This document shows, one piece after another, positions 35,601-41,243 of a stretch of 59,277 bases of DNA (the stretch's first letter is position 1; the number at the start of each line of letters is the position of its first letter). Under the pieces are notes generated by a model that saw only the letters and a list, made by a program, of their open reading frames with translations, was not told the DNA's origin and searched no databases. A program made the position numbers and the translations under genes. This DNA is from Mycobacterium sp. (GTDB lineage Bacteria > Actinomycetota > Actinomycetes > Mycobacteriales > Mycobacteriaceae), in assembly GCF_025965855.1 (NCBI RefSeq), contig NZ_JAOPWB010000150.1, positions 1 to 59,277 on the forward strand, given 5' to 3'.

Positions 35601-35917
35601 CGCTCAAGGCGGGGATGCTGACCAGTCTCGGGTTCGGTCACGTGTCCGGGCTCGTCGCGCTGGTGCACCCGCAGGCGTTCATCGCCACGCTGGACGCGGA
35701 CCAGCGCGCGGACTACCAGCGGCGCGCGGACGCACGGCTGCTGGCTGGCCAGCGCCGACTGGTCTCGGCCATCGCCGGCGGTCCGCCGATGTACCAGCGC
35801 CCACCGGACCGTCGCTTCGACCACGACGCGCCAGAGAAGCGCCAGGAGGCGGCGATGCTGCTGAATCCGGCCGCCCGGCTGGGCGATGACGACGCGTATG
35901 AGGTCCCTGCCGGATGA
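26675..35917 (+). CDS. fas: type I fatty acid synthase
   Basis: A 3080-residue multifunctional enzyme that makes C16-C26 acyl-CoAs for membranes and mycolic acid precursors. Domains in order, approximate residues: acetyltransferase (GHSQG at 147), FMN enoyl reductase (LTGRSPILLAGMTPTT from 410), MaoC-like dehydratase (GDHNPIHTDRAA at 1230, IVHGMW), malonyl/palmitoyl transferase (GHSVGEYTAL at 1439), acyl carrier (phosphopantetheine Ser in TDGASSRRNQL at about 1815), ketoreductase (VVTGASKGSIA at 2125, GAYGEAKSA) and ketosynthase (Cys in HPVAACATAAVS at about 2728, His in KHGTSTLANDPNE and KSLTGHAKGGA). All catalytic signatures are intact and length matches M. tuberculosis Fas (3069). GTG at 26675 has GGGGAG upstream. 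acpS follows 28 bases downstream. Confidence 0.98.
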   Translation: MTIHEHDRVSADRDGNSPHSAHALVDRLTAGEPYAIAFGGQGSAWLETLEELVSSAGIESDLATLVGEVELLLEPVAKELVVVRPIGFEPLRWVRALAAEDPIPSDKHLTSAAVSIPGVLLTQIAAARALARQGMDWTATPPVAVVGHSQGVLAVEAFNAAGARDIELLALAQLIGAAGTLVARRRGISVLGNRPPMVSVTNADPERIRRLLDEFAQDVRTVLPPVLSIRNGRRSVVITGTPEQLSRFELYCQQISEREEADRKNKIRGGDIFAPVFDPVRVEVGFHTPRLADGIDIVGSWAEKVGLDVALARKLTEAILVNGVDWVDEITRVHQAGARWILDLGPGDILTRLTAPVIRGLGVGIVPAATRGGQRNLFTVGATPEVARPWSTYAPGVVRLPDGRVKLSTKFTRLTGRSPILLAGMTPTTVDAKIVAAAANAGHWAELAGGGQVTEEVFAGRIEELSGLLEPGRTYQFNALFLDPYLWKLQVGGKRLVQKARQSGAAIDGLVISAGIPDLEDAVELIDELNDVGISNVVFKPGTVEQIRSVIRIATEVPTKPVIMHVEGGRAGGHHSWEDLDDLLLATYSELRSRPNITVCVGGGIGTPERAAEYLSGRWAQAYGFPLMPIDGILVGSAAMATEESTTSPSVKRMLVETNGTDQWISAGKAQGGMASSRSQLGADIHEIDNSASRCGRLLDEVAGDAEAVAERRDEIIAAMANTAKPYFGDVGEMTYLQWLRRYVELAIGEGDSTADTASPGSPWLADTWRDRFQQMLQRAEARLHPKDFGPIEALFADKSTGSGLLENPEAAIDLLLDSYPDAGTVQLHPADVPFFVTLCKTLGKPVNFVPVIDKDVRRWWRSDSLWQAHDARYDADQVCIIPGTAAVAGITRMDEPVGELLDRFEQAAIDEALAAGAEPRAVTSRRLGRPDVTGPLAAVLDAPDVQWAGRTTTNPVHRIADPSDWLVHDGPESHRATHSSTGARLEVNGDSVVLSVPVSGAWVDIPFSLPANTVDGGTPVVSTEDAITAMRAVLAIAAGVDGPDFLPAVTDGTATLTVDWDPERVADHTGVTATFGEPLAPSLTTVPDALVGPCWPAVFAAIGSAVTDSGVQVVEGVLSLVHLDHAAHVVGTLPTMRAQLTVTATASPAFDTDVGRVVPVSVTITSGEGSVIATLAERFAILGRTGAAELTDPVRAGGAVSENATDTPRRRRRDVTLAAPVDMRPFAVVSGDHNPIHTDRAAALLAGLESPIVHGMWLSAAAQHAATATDGKARPPARLVGWTARFLGMVRPGDEVDFRVDRVGIDQGAEVLEVAARVGSDLVMSATARLGSPGTVYAFPGQGIQHKGMGMEVRARSKAARKVWDAADKFTRETLGFSVLHVVRDNPTSIIASGVHYNHPDGVLYLTQFTQVAMATVAAAQVAEMREQGAFVEGAIACGHSVGEYTALACVTGIYELEALLEVVFHRGSKMHDIVPRDELGRSNYRLAAIRPSQIDLPDEDVPSFVGGIAESTGEFLEIVNFNLRGSQYAIAGTVRGLEALEAEVERRRELSGGRRSFIVVPGIDVPFHSRVLRVGVAEFRRALDRVMPRDKDPDIIIGRYIPNLVPRPFTLDRDFVQEIRDLVPAEPLDEILADYDTWRRERPAELARRVLIELLAWQFASPVRWIETQDLLFTEEAAGGLGVERFVEIGVKSAPTVAGLATNTLKLPEYAHSTVEVLNAERDAAVLFATDTDPEPEGELDEADTAPSPDVAPAVAPAAAGAPSAAPTGAARPDDIGFDAADATLALIALSAKMRIDQIEQLDSIESITDGASSRRNQLLVDLGSELNLGAIDGAAEADLAGLRSQVTKLARTYKPYGPVLSDAINDQLRTVLGPSGKRPAAIAERVKKTWELGDGWAKHVTVEVALGTREGTSVRGGAMGHLHEGALADAGSVDKVIDAAVTSVAARRGVSVALPSAGGGGGATIDTAALSEFTDQITGRDGVLASAARLVLGQLGLDNPVSVSPATSDAELIDLVTAELGADWPRLVAPVFDAKKAVVFDDRWASAREDLVKLWLTDEGDIDADWVRLSERFEGAGHVVATQATWWQGRSLAAGRQIHASLYGRIAAGAENPLPGPRNGEVAVVTGASKGSIAASVVARLLDGGATVVATTSKLDDERLAFYRGLYRDHARYGAALWVVAANMASYSDIDALVEWIGTEQTESLGPQSIHVKDAQTPTLLFPFAAPRVAGDLSEAGSRAEMEMKVLLWAVQRLIGGLSKIGAERDIASRLHVVLPGSPNRGMFGGDGAYGEAKSALDAVVSRWHAESSWAARVSLAHALIGWTRGTGLMGHNDAIVSAVEEAGVTTYSTDQMAAMLLNLCDVESKVAAAGAPIKADLTGGLADANLDMAELAAKAREEHAAKAAEEADDGPAEGTIAALPSPPRGFRPAPPPAWSDLDVDPADLVVIVGGAELGPYGSSRTRFEMEVDNELSAAGVLELAWTTGLIRWEDDPQPGWYDTESGELVDEADLVERYHDVVVERCGIREFVDDGAIGPDHASPLLVSVFLDKDFAFVVSSEADARAFVEFDPEHTVIRPVPDSGDWQVIRKAGTEIRVPRKTKLSRVVGGQVPSGFDPTVWGISPDMASSIDRLAVWNIVATVDAFLSAGFSPVEVMRYVHPSMVGNTMGTGMGGGSSMQTMYHGNLLGRNKPNDIFQEVLPNIVAAHVVQSYIGSYGAMIHPVAACATAAVSVEEGVDKIRLGKAEMVVAGGIDDLTLEGIIGFGDMAATADSATMRGKGIHDSKFSRPNDRRRLGFVEAQGGGTILLARGDLALRMGLPVLAVVAFAQSFGDGVHTSIPAPGLGALGAGRGGKDSPLARALAKLGVTADDVAVISKHGTSTLANDPNETELHERLADSLGRSPGAPLFVVSQKSLTGHAKGGAAVFQMMGLCQMLRDGVIPPNRSLDCVDDELAGSAHFVWVRETLRLGENFPLKAGMLTSLGFGHVSGLVALVHPQAFIATLDADQRADYQRRADARLLAGQRRLVSAIAGGPPMYQRPPDRRFDHDAPEKRQEAAMLLNPAARLGDDDAYEVPAG

Positions 35918-35945
35918 CGTCGGTCATCCGTTAACCTGGCGACCC

Positions 35946-36338
35946 ATGGGCATCGTCGGAGTGGGGATCGACCTCGTCTCGATTCCTGATTTCGCCGAGC
36001 AGGTCGACCAGCCGGGAACTGTGTTCTCCGAGACCTTCACGCCCGGCGAGCGGCGCGACGCCTCCGACAAGAGTTCGTCGGCGGCGCGCCACCTGGCCGC
36101 CCGTTGGGCCGCGAAGGAGGCGGTGATCAAGGCGTGGTCGGGGTCGCGGTTCGCCCAACGGCCCATGCTGCCGGAGGACATCCACCGCGACATCGAAGTG
36201 GTCACCGACATGTGGGGGCGACCTCGGGTGCGGTTGACCGGGGACATCGCGAAGCATCTGGCCGACGTGACGATCCATGTGTCGCTGACACACGAAGGGG
36301 ACACCGCGGCCGCAGTGGCCATCCTGGAGACGCCCTGA
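35946..36338 (+). CDS. acpS: holo-[acyl-carrier-protein] synthase
   Basis: A 130-residue 4'-phosphopantetheinyl transferase that attaches the CoA-derived arm to acyl carrier domains, including the one inside Fas. Motifs: GVGIDLVSIPDF with the Mg-binding Asp at residue 9, and RWAAKEAVIKAWSG with the catalytic Glu/Lys. Length equals the M. tuberculosis AcpS (Rv2523c). ATG at 35946 follows the fas stop by 28 bases, so both are likely one transcript and AcpS supply is tied to Fas. A strong palindromic element lies just downstream. Confidence 0.97.
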   Translation: MGIVGVGIDLVSIPDFAEQVDQPGTVFSETFTPGERRDASDKSSSAARHLAARWAAKEAVIKAWSGSRFAQRPMLPEDIHRDIEVVTDMWGRPRVRLTGDIAKHLADVTIHVSLTHEGDTAAAVAILETP

Positions 36339-36352
36339 GGGCGTGCCGTTAT

Positions 36353-36416
36353 CCGCGAGCGTGCGTGTCTGTCCGCGACACGCCGTCAGTTGACGGCATT
36401 CTGTGCACGCTCGCGG
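36353..36416. repeat. nested palindromic element after acpS
   Basis: A perfect 12-bp inverted repeat (CCGCGAGCGTGC, 36353-36364; GCACGCTCGCGG, 36405-36416) encloses a second perfect one (GCCGTCA-GT-TGACGGC, 36382-36397). It could form a long hairpin with an inner stem. It lies 15 bases after the acpS stop and has no U-tract. I think it is one of the short dispersed palindromes of mycobacterial intergenic regions; only one copy is in this window. Confidence 0.6.
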
Positions 36417-36445
36417 GTCGGTGACACGCGACTAGCCTCGACGTC

Positions 36446-37780
36446 ATGAGTGATCTGGTTGAGCGCGTCCGCGACGTGTTGCCGTCGGTGCGCCGCGACC
36501 TCGAGGACTTGGTGCGGATCCAATCGGTGTGGGCCGACCCCGGCCGCCGCGGGGAGGTGCACCGCAGCGCGCGGGCGGTGGCGGATCTGTTGTCTCAGGC
36601 GGGATTTGGTGACGTGCGCATCGTCAGCGAGGGCGGGGCGCCGGCCGTCATCGCGCGGCATCCGGCGCCGCCGGGAGCACCGACCGTGCTGCTCTACGCC
36701 CACCACGACGTGCAGCCCGAAGGCGACCACAGCCAGTGGGCCTCGCCGCCTTTTGAGCCCACGGAACGCGATGGGCGGCTCTACGGCCGCGGCAGCGCCG
36801 ACGACAAGGCCGGTATCGCAACGCATTTGGCGGCGTTTCGGGCACACGGCGGCCAACCGCCGGTCGGCGTAACGGTCTTCGTCGAGGGCGAGGAGGAATC
36901 CGGCTCGCCGTCGCTGGGTCGGTTGCTCGCCGCCCACCGCGACGCGCTGGCCGCCGATGTGATCGTCATCGCCGACTCGGACAACTGGAGCACCGACACC
37001 CCGGCGCTGACGGTCTCGTTGCGCGGGTTGGTCGACTGCGTGGTCGAGGTTGCCACGCTCGACCACGGGCTGCACTCGGGCCTGTGGGGCGGTGTGGTTC
37101 CCGACGCGCTGAGCGTGCTGGTGCGGCTGCTCGCCAGTTTGCATGACGACGACGGCAACGTCGCCGTGGCCGGCCTGCACGAAACAGACACCGCCGCCCT
37201 GAATTACCCCGACTACCCGCCCGAACGGGTCCGCGCCGATTCCGGCGTGCTAGAAGGGGTGTCCGAGATCGGTTCGGGTTCGGTGCCGCAGCGGCTCTGG
37301 GCCAAACCGGCGATCACGGTGATCGGCATCGACACCACATCCGTTGCGGCAGCCTCGAATACGCTTATTCCGCGGACCCGGGCCAAGATCAGCATGCGGG
37401 TGGCGCCCGGCGGCGACGCCGAGGCGCACCTGGAGGCGTTGACCTCGCATCTGCACCGGCACGCCCCGTGGGGGGCGCGGGTCAGCGTCACGCGCGGCGA
37501 AAAGGGCGAGCCCTACGCCATCGACGCCAGTGGCGCGGTGTACGACGCCGCGCGGGCGGCCTCCCGGCAGGCCTGGGGCGTCGAGCCGATCGACATGGGC
37601 ATGGGCGGCTCGATCCCGTTCATCGCCGAGTTCGCCGCCGCCTTCCCGCAGGCGAAAATCCTCGTCACCGGCGTCGAAGATCCGGCAACCCAGGCGCACA
37701 GCATCAACGAGAGCCTGCACCTGGGCGTGCTGGAGCGCGCAGCGATCGCCGAGGCGCTGCTGCTGGCCAACCTGGGCTAG
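36446..37780 (+). CDS. M20-family dipeptidase/peptidase, Rv2522c orthologue
   Basis: A 444-residue zinc metallopeptidase of the M20 (CNDP-like) family. Metal and catalytic residues are in LLYAHHDVQPEGD, YGRGSADDKAGIATHL, VEGEEESGSPSL and DSDNWSTDTPALT; the C-terminal metal His is near DPATQAHSINE. The dimerisation domain sits between about residues 190 and 330. It probably hydrolyses small peptides or N-acyl amino acids in the cytoplasm. ATG at 36446. In the ancestral arrangement its TAG stop overlaps the stop of convergent bcp (CTAG at 37777-37780). Here that junction survives, but bcp beyond it has been displaced. Confidence 0.9.
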   Translation: MSDLVERVRDVLPSVRRDLEDLVRIQSVWADPGRRGEVHRSARAVADLLSQAGFGDVRIVSEGGAPAVIARHPAPPGAPTVLLYAHHDVQPEGDHSQWASPPFEPTERDGRLYGRGSADDKAGIATHLAAFRAHGGQPPVGVTVFVEGEEESGSPSLGRLLAAHRDALAADVIVIADSDNWSTDTPALTVSLRGLVDCVVEVATLDHGLHSGLWGGVVPDALSVLVRLLASLHDDDGNVAVAGLHETDTAALNYPDYPPERVRADSGVLEGVSEIGSGSVPQRLWAKPAITVIGIDTTSVAAASNTLIPRTRAKISMRVAPGGDAEAHLEALTSHLHRHAPWGARVSVTRGEKGEPYAIDASGAVYDAARAASRQAWGVEPIDMGMGGSIPFIAEFAAAFPQAKILVTGVEDPATQAHSINESLHLGVLERAAIAEALLLANLG

Positions 37781-37890
37781 ACCGACAGGTCGCGCCGGAG
37801 TTTGGCGACGTGGCCGGTGGCCTTGACGTTGTACTGGGCGGCGGCGATTTTGCCCTTTTCGTCCACCACGAAGGTCGAACGAATCACACC
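37775..37890 (-). pseudogene. bcp 3'-end fragment, copy 1
   Basis: These 116 bases match the 3' end of intact bcp (39323-39438) with only six differences, all in synonymous third-type positions. On the minus strand it encodes the same tail (VIRSTFVVDEKGK... to AKLRRDLSV and stop). Identity ends abruptly at 37890; the sequence beyond is unrelated to bcp. The fragment keeps the original overlapping stop junction with the M20 peptidase gene, so it is the site where bcp formerly ended before foreign DNA arrived. Confidence 0.9.
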
Positions 37891-37936
37891 GCTGTGGTGT
37901 TTATCAACATGCACATATGCCAGCAGCAACAACAGC

Positions 37937-38020
37937 ATTTACATGCGGCAATCCAAGGACGCGAGGGGGAACAAGCTGGCGATCGACCGCCGGCGCACGG
38001 GGTGTCTCAAGCTTTGGTAA
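37937..38020 (+). pseudogene. serine recombinase N-terminal remnant
   Basis: The plus frame encodes IYMRQSKDARGNKLAIDR, then RRTGCLKLW and stop. This resembles the start of actinobacterial serine recombinases (YLRQS-D--G-ELAV-RQR--CLKL), with the candidate nucleophilic Ser in RQS (37952-37954). Only about 27 residues remain of a family of 450-550. It lies just inside copy 1 of the bcp end, where an integrase is expected next to its attachment site. Confidence 0.5.
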
Positions 38021-38046
38021 GGAGAAGACGTGACGAACATCAGGCA

Positions 38047-38421
38047 TTAAATGAAGGTGCTAGTGATGGCCGTTTCGAAGTAGTCCCGCCATGTTGCGAT
38101 CTTTCCGTCGGCGATGTCGAAGACACCCATGATTGGCACCGATAGCTCGGCACCGTCCTTTCGGCGCAGCACATCGGTACGTTCATGCATCACGACACCG
38201 TGCTCGCTGATCTGCCGATGCACGATGAAGTCAATGCCGTCGAGCCTCGCCAAGAACTCGGCAATGAACGCTCTGATGGCTTCTCGGCCCTCAATCGGGG
38301 GCGTCGGTGGGATATTGCGGTACACCGCGTCTTCGCTGAAGCAGCTGGCGATTTCGTCGGGATCTGGCTTGGACCACAGCGCGCAGAATCTGGTGACTAC
38401 TTCGTCGGGTGAGTGCATCAT
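38047..38421 (-). CDS. limonene-1,2-epoxide-hydrolase-like protein (EphG-like)
   Basis: A 124-residue NTF2-fold protein of the limonene epoxide hydrolase family. The five active-site residues known for that enzyme are present in the right order and spacing: Y34 and N36 (AVYRNIP), R81 and D83 (HERTDVL) and D113 (TWRDYF). It would open an epoxide by one-step water addition, and it resembles mycobacterial Rv2740-type enzymes. It starts at ATG 38421 on the minus strand and lies wholly inside DNA inserted between copies of the bcp 3' end, so it was probably acquired. Its natural substrate is unknown. Confidence 0.85.
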   Translation of the reverse strand: MMHSPDEVVTRFCALWSKPDPDEIASCFSEDAVYRNIPPTPPIEGREAIRAFIAEFLARLDGIDFIVHRQISEHGVVMHERTDVLRRKDGAELSVPIMGVFDIADGKIATWRDYFETAITSTFI

Positions 38422-38770
38422 GCTTATGCGGAACGCGCCAGCGCGGCTTGTTAATCCACATCCCGATCACGAACACAACAACCTCGTCGCCTACCGGCTC
38501 CACCGCGGCATGAACGGCCCGTAGGGAACGGGGCGTCGTGGATGGCCGCTACGCGCGCCCGCGGTTGTGGTTGACGCCGGCGGTGTACGCCGCGCTGAAC
38601 GACGTCGACAGTGAGCGGACCGGCGGCGGAGGTGATGGCAGCGTAGTACGAACCAGTGCTTAGCCAGCGCGTTCCAACGCGAAATGGTGAGCATCGGCAA
38701 AAGCGTGTTGCGCCAATGATGAACGGACACAGAGTGTTACCAGCGCGCTCGTACGCCCGCACCCACTCTG
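38422..38770. other. inserted DNA without a recognisable gene
   Basis: About 350 bases between the epoxide-hydrolase-like gene and the second bcp tail. Short open frames exist on both strands but none resembles a protein I know. It may be debris of the inserted element. Confidence 0.4.
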
Positions 38771-38773
38771 CTG

Positions 38774-38848
38774 CTAGATCGACAACTCGCGCAGCTTCGC
38801 GACGTGTCCCGTCGCCCTGATGCTGTACTAGGCGGACGACAACTTCGG
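38774..38848 (-). pseudogene. bcp-type 3'-end fragment, copy 2 (diverged)
   Basis: Read on the minus strand this encodes PKLSSA, stop, YSIRATGHVAKLRELSI, stop. It aligns with the Bcp tail GKIAAAQYNVKATGHV and AKLRRDLSV; the Gln of AAAQY is replaced by TAG. It has one codon fewer than bcp and many more differences than copy 1, so it comes from a different bcp lineage. The NTF2-like gene at 38828-39205 is in the same frame and ends exactly at that TAG. Confidence 0.8.
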
Positions 38849-39205
38849 ATTGAGGAAGACGTACAGTGCAGCGATCTTGCTCTCGCGAACAACGACAACG
38901 TCGAGCCCGGTGTATTCAGGTGGCTCACCTTTCGGGCCCGAGCCCCATGCCAGTATCCCCGCGTTGTGTAGAGCCTGCGGCTCTCCGTGGGGCGTGTAGA
39001 CAAAATTGGGGTGAGTCGCACGTAGTTCTCCCGCGAATTTGTCCAGTGCGTCGTGTCCAACGAGGACGCCGTCCGGGACGTAGAGCGCGCAGTCGTCTGT
39101 GTAGAACTCTTCGATGGCGACGTGCCGGCGGCCTGGATCGCCCTCCCCGAAGACCTCCTGAAGGTTTCGATAGAGAAGTTCAGTAATTCGCTCAGTCGCA
39201 GTCAT
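38828..39205 (-). CDS. SnoaL/NTF2-like protein with a bcp-derived C-terminus
   Basis: A 125-residue NTF2-fold protein (MTATERITELLYRNLQEVFG, FYTDDCALYVPDGVLVGHDA, GLDVVVVRESKIAALYVFLN), of unknown activity. ATG at 39205 is preferred; in-frame codons upstream are less convincing. Its last residues (PKLSSA) and stop codon lie inside a diverged bcp tail in the same frame, so the gene was joined in frame to a bcp-like end and then cut off by a stop codon. It lies between two bcp 3' ends and, like the epoxide-hydrolase-like gene, has no counterpart in the usual gene order. Confidence 0.75.
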   Translation of the reverse strand: MTATERITELLYRNLQEVFGEGDPGRRHVAIEEFYTDDCALYVPDGVLVGHDALDKFAGELRATHPNFVYTPHGEPQALHNAGILAWGSGPKGEPPEYTGLDVVVVRESKIAALYVFLNPKLSSA

Positions 39206-39324
39206 ATTCGCGTCGTCCTTCGTCGAGGTGTCAGCCTGTCCGACGCCTTCGGAGATGCTAAACGGACTGCGGTCCAATTTCATTCCGCTTCGGCGTCGAA
39301 TCAGCTCGGCGGCCGGCGCGGCGG

Positions 39325-39798
39325 CTAGACCGATAGATCGCGACGCAGCTTGGCGACGTGGCCGGTGGCCTTGACGTTGTACTGGGCGGCGGCGATTTTG
39401 CCTTTTTCGTCCACCACGAAGGTCGAACGAATCACACCCTGGACCGTCTTGCCGTACATCTGCTTCTCGCCGTAGGCTCCCAAGGCCGTCAGCTCCTTGC
39501 TTTCGGGGTCGGACAGCAGCGGGAACGTCAGCTTTTCCGCGTCCCGGAATTTGGCAAGCTTCGCCGGCGAGTCGGGGGAGATACCCACCACGTCGAGGCC
39601 GGCATCGTTGAGGTCGTGCAGATTGTCCCGAAAGTCGCAAGCCTGCTTGGTGCAGCCCGGTGTCGAGGCGGCCGGATAGAAATAGACGACGACTCGGCGT
39701 CCCTTGTAGTCGGCCAGCGACACCTTGTTGCCGTCGGCGTCGGGCAGGCTGAAGGCGGGCGCCGCGTCGCCCGGGGCGAGCCGCGTGGTCTCGGTCAA
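39325..39798 (-). CDS. bcp: thiol peroxidase of the Bcp/PrxQ type
   Basis: A 157-residue peroxiredoxin that reduces hydroperoxides using thioredoxin. Peroxidatic C49 and candidate resolving C54 are in STPGCTKQACDF, the 1-Cys/2-Cys layout of BCP. PAFSLPDADGNKVSLADYKG and FPLLSDPESK are also typical. The start is TTG at 39798, supported by AAAGGA six bases upstream and by the match to orthologue N-termini. It is the orthologue of Rv2521. Its last 116 bases are repeated at 37775-37890, showing that its 3' end has been rebuilt by incoming DNA with the protein sequence unchanged. Confidence 0.95.
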   Translation of the reverse strand: MTETTRLAPGDAAPAFSLPDADGNKVSLADYKGRRVVVYFYPAASTPGCTKQACDFRDNLHDLNDAGLDVVGISPDSPAKLAKFRDAEKLTFPLLSDPESKELTALGAYGEKQMYGKTVQGVIRSTFVVDEKGKIAAAQYNVKATGHVAKLRRDLSV

Positions 39799-39902
39799 CT
39801 GAGGTCCTTTCTATTCACCGGAGCGATGGCATCGGGTCCGGCTGATCTAGGGTAGTGCCTGAGGTGCATCGTGCGAGAGCGCGGAGGAATTGGGAGGACA
39901 CA

Positions 39903-40130
39903 GTGGCGGATCGGGATCCCGAGACCATCAAGCAGGACATCGACGTCGCCCGTGAGCAGCTGGCGTCCACCGTCGATTCACTTGCTGAGCGCGCCAACCC
40001 TCGCCGCCTCGCCGACGACCTCAAGGCCCGGGCGGTCGAATTTGTGAAGAAGCCCGTGGTGATCGCCTCGCTCGTGGGGATCTCCTCGGTCGTGGTGGTC
40101 GTCGTGGTCCGCAGAATAAGGGATCGCTGA
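39903..40130 (+). CDS. DUF3618 small membrane protein, Rv2520c-like
   Basis: A 75-residue protein: a charged N-terminal half (PETIKQDIDVAREQLASTVD, typical DUF3618) and one C-terminal membrane span (VVIASLVGISSVVVVVVV) followed by basic RRIRDR. Function is unknown. GTG at 39903 has GGGAGG about ten bases upstream. It is divergent from bcp across about 100 bases, as in M. tuberculosis (Rv2520c/Rv2521). Confidence 0.83.
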   Translation: MADRDPETIKQDIDVAREQLASTVDSLAERANPRRLADDLKARAVEFVKKPVVIASLVGISSVVVVVVVRRIRDR

Positions 40131-40170
40131 CCGCGACGAAACGGCATGCAGCGCAGGGGATCGAGGCAAG

Positions 40171-40653
40171 TTAGAGCCCGTCGTCGTTGCCCCTGAAGGA
40201 GTCGGACGCGGCGGCGAAGGCAGCACACATGCGGCGCAAGACGGGCACCGTGACTTCGAACGCCGAGCGCTCATGCTCGGCAAGTTCGGCCAGAAACTCC
40301 TCGATGGCGCGCAGGCTGGTGGCGTCGTAGGCGTTCAGCAATTCGCGTGCGCGTGGCGAAATCGCGACGTCGACCCGTCGCTGATCGTCGGCCCGGCGAG
40401 CGCGTTCGATCAGCCCCGCGTCGGTCATTGCCTTGAGCAGGTTGCTGAGCGTCGAGGGCGCGATCTGTAGCGTCGCCGCCATCTGATTGGGCGCGACCGG
40501 TCCGCCGTTGGCCAGCAGGCGCAGCACCTCGATCTGCGGTTCGGACAGGTCGGGCAGTTGCGCGGCCAGTCGGGTCGCCTTGAGCACGGCTCGTCGCAGC
40601 GGCCCCAGTAGCCGCGCGAACTCATGCGCGGACGACGCGGAGATCGAGGTCAC
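40171..40653 (-). CDS. MarR-family regulator of the padC gene
   Basis: A 160-residue winged-helix MarR protein. [20 protein letters not shown] is followed by the recognition region [20 protein letters not shown] and the wing [20 protein letters not shown] at 40653 is chosen because AAGGAG lies seven bases upstream. It is divergent from a phenolic acid decarboxylase gene, with a near-perfect 25-bp palindrome between. By analogy with PadR and MarR-type hydroxycinnamate sensors, it probably represses the decarboxylase until a phenolic acid appears; the inducer is inferred. Confidence 0.88.
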   Translation of the reverse strand: MTSISASSAHEFARLLGPLRRAVLKATRLAAQLPDLSEPQIEVLRLLANGGPVAPNQMAATLQIAPSTLSNLLKAMTDAGLIERARRADDQRRVDVAISPRARELLNAYDATSLRAIEEFLAELAEHERSAFEVTVPVLRRMCAAFAAASDSFRGNDDGL

Positions 40654-40664
40654 CGGAAAGCTCC

Positions 40665-40689
40665 TTGCGACAAAACTATTTTGTTGCAA
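40665..40689. promoter_or_regulatory. 25-bp palindromic operator between marR and padC
   Basis: Arms TTGC and GCAA enclose ACAAAA and TTTTGT around a CTA centre; only the fifth base pair of the symmetry is mismatched. It ends 11 bases before the padC ATG and begins 11 bases after the marR start codon, so one MarR dimer could block both. The left arm overlaps the marR ribosome-binding site. Confidence 0.8.
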
Positions 40690-40700
40690 AACTACCGGAC

Positions 40701-41243
40701 ATGACCACGCCTTCGCCACCGCGCCACGCCGACGATTCGTCAGGGCCGTCCAGCCTGGTCGGGCATCGGTTCATCTACACCTACGACAATGGCTGGATTT
40801 ACGAGATGTATGTCAAGAACGCGACCACCATCGACTACCGCATCCATTCCGGAATCGTTGGTGGCCGCTGGGTTCGCGACCAAGCCGTCGATTTGGTCCA
40901 GCTGGCCGACGACGTCCACAAGATCTCGTGGCACGAGCCCACCGGAACGTCCGTCGTCGTCAACGTCATGCCCAATCAGCGGCGGCTGCACGGGACGATT
41001 TTCTTTCCTCGCTGGGTCGCCGACGACCCGGGAAAGACGGTGTGCTTCCAGAACGATCATCTGGCCCTGATGCAGAACTACCGCGACCGAGGACCCACCT
41101 ACCCGGTGTACGTGGTGCCGGAATTCGCCACCATCACGCAATTGGACTACTTCGGCGCCGACGATGAATCGGTGATCAATGAGCCCCCACGCCGGACGCG
41201 TGAAACTATGGCCCGCAGGGTGTTTCGCCTCGAAGGACATTGA
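40701..41243 (+). CDS. padC: phenolic acid decarboxylase
   Basis: A 180-residue cofactor-free enzyme that converts p-coumaric, ferulic or caffeic acid to the vinylphenol and CO2. It has almost every PadC hallmark: [81 protein letters not shown] and [10 protein letters not shown]. The Tyr pairs and the Arg/Glu of the active site are retained. ATG at 40701. It is divergent from a MarR gene over a palindromic operator, and an esterase pseudogene follows directly after its stop, possibly once releasing hydroxycinnamates from esters. PadC is well known in Bacillus and lactobacilli; its occurrence beside core mycobacterial genes suggests transfer. Confidence 0.93.
   Translation: MTTPSPPRHADDSSGPSSLVGHRFIYTYDNGWIYEMYVKNATTIDYRIHSGIVGGRWVRDQAVDLVQLADDVHKISWHEPTGTSVVVNVMPNQRRLHGTIFFPRWVADDPGKTVCFQNDHLALMQNYRDRGPTYPVYVVPEFATITQLDYFGADDESVINEPPRRTRETMARRVFRLEGH

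Noticed and set aside
26450..35824. Long minus-strand frames antisense to fas (517, 660, 759 and 772 residues)
   Set aside because: High GC keeps antisense frames open. They have no recognisable domains, while fas on the plus strand has every catalytic motif.
36353..36416. Palindrome after acpS as a rho-independent terminator
   Set aside because: No T-tract follows on either strand and the outer stem encloses a 40-base loop, so I list it as a repeat element.
38540..38700. A possible protein fragment (DGRYARPRLWLTPAVYAALN)
   Set aside because: The frame is short, has no recognisable family and lacks a convincing start; left as unassigned inserted DNA.
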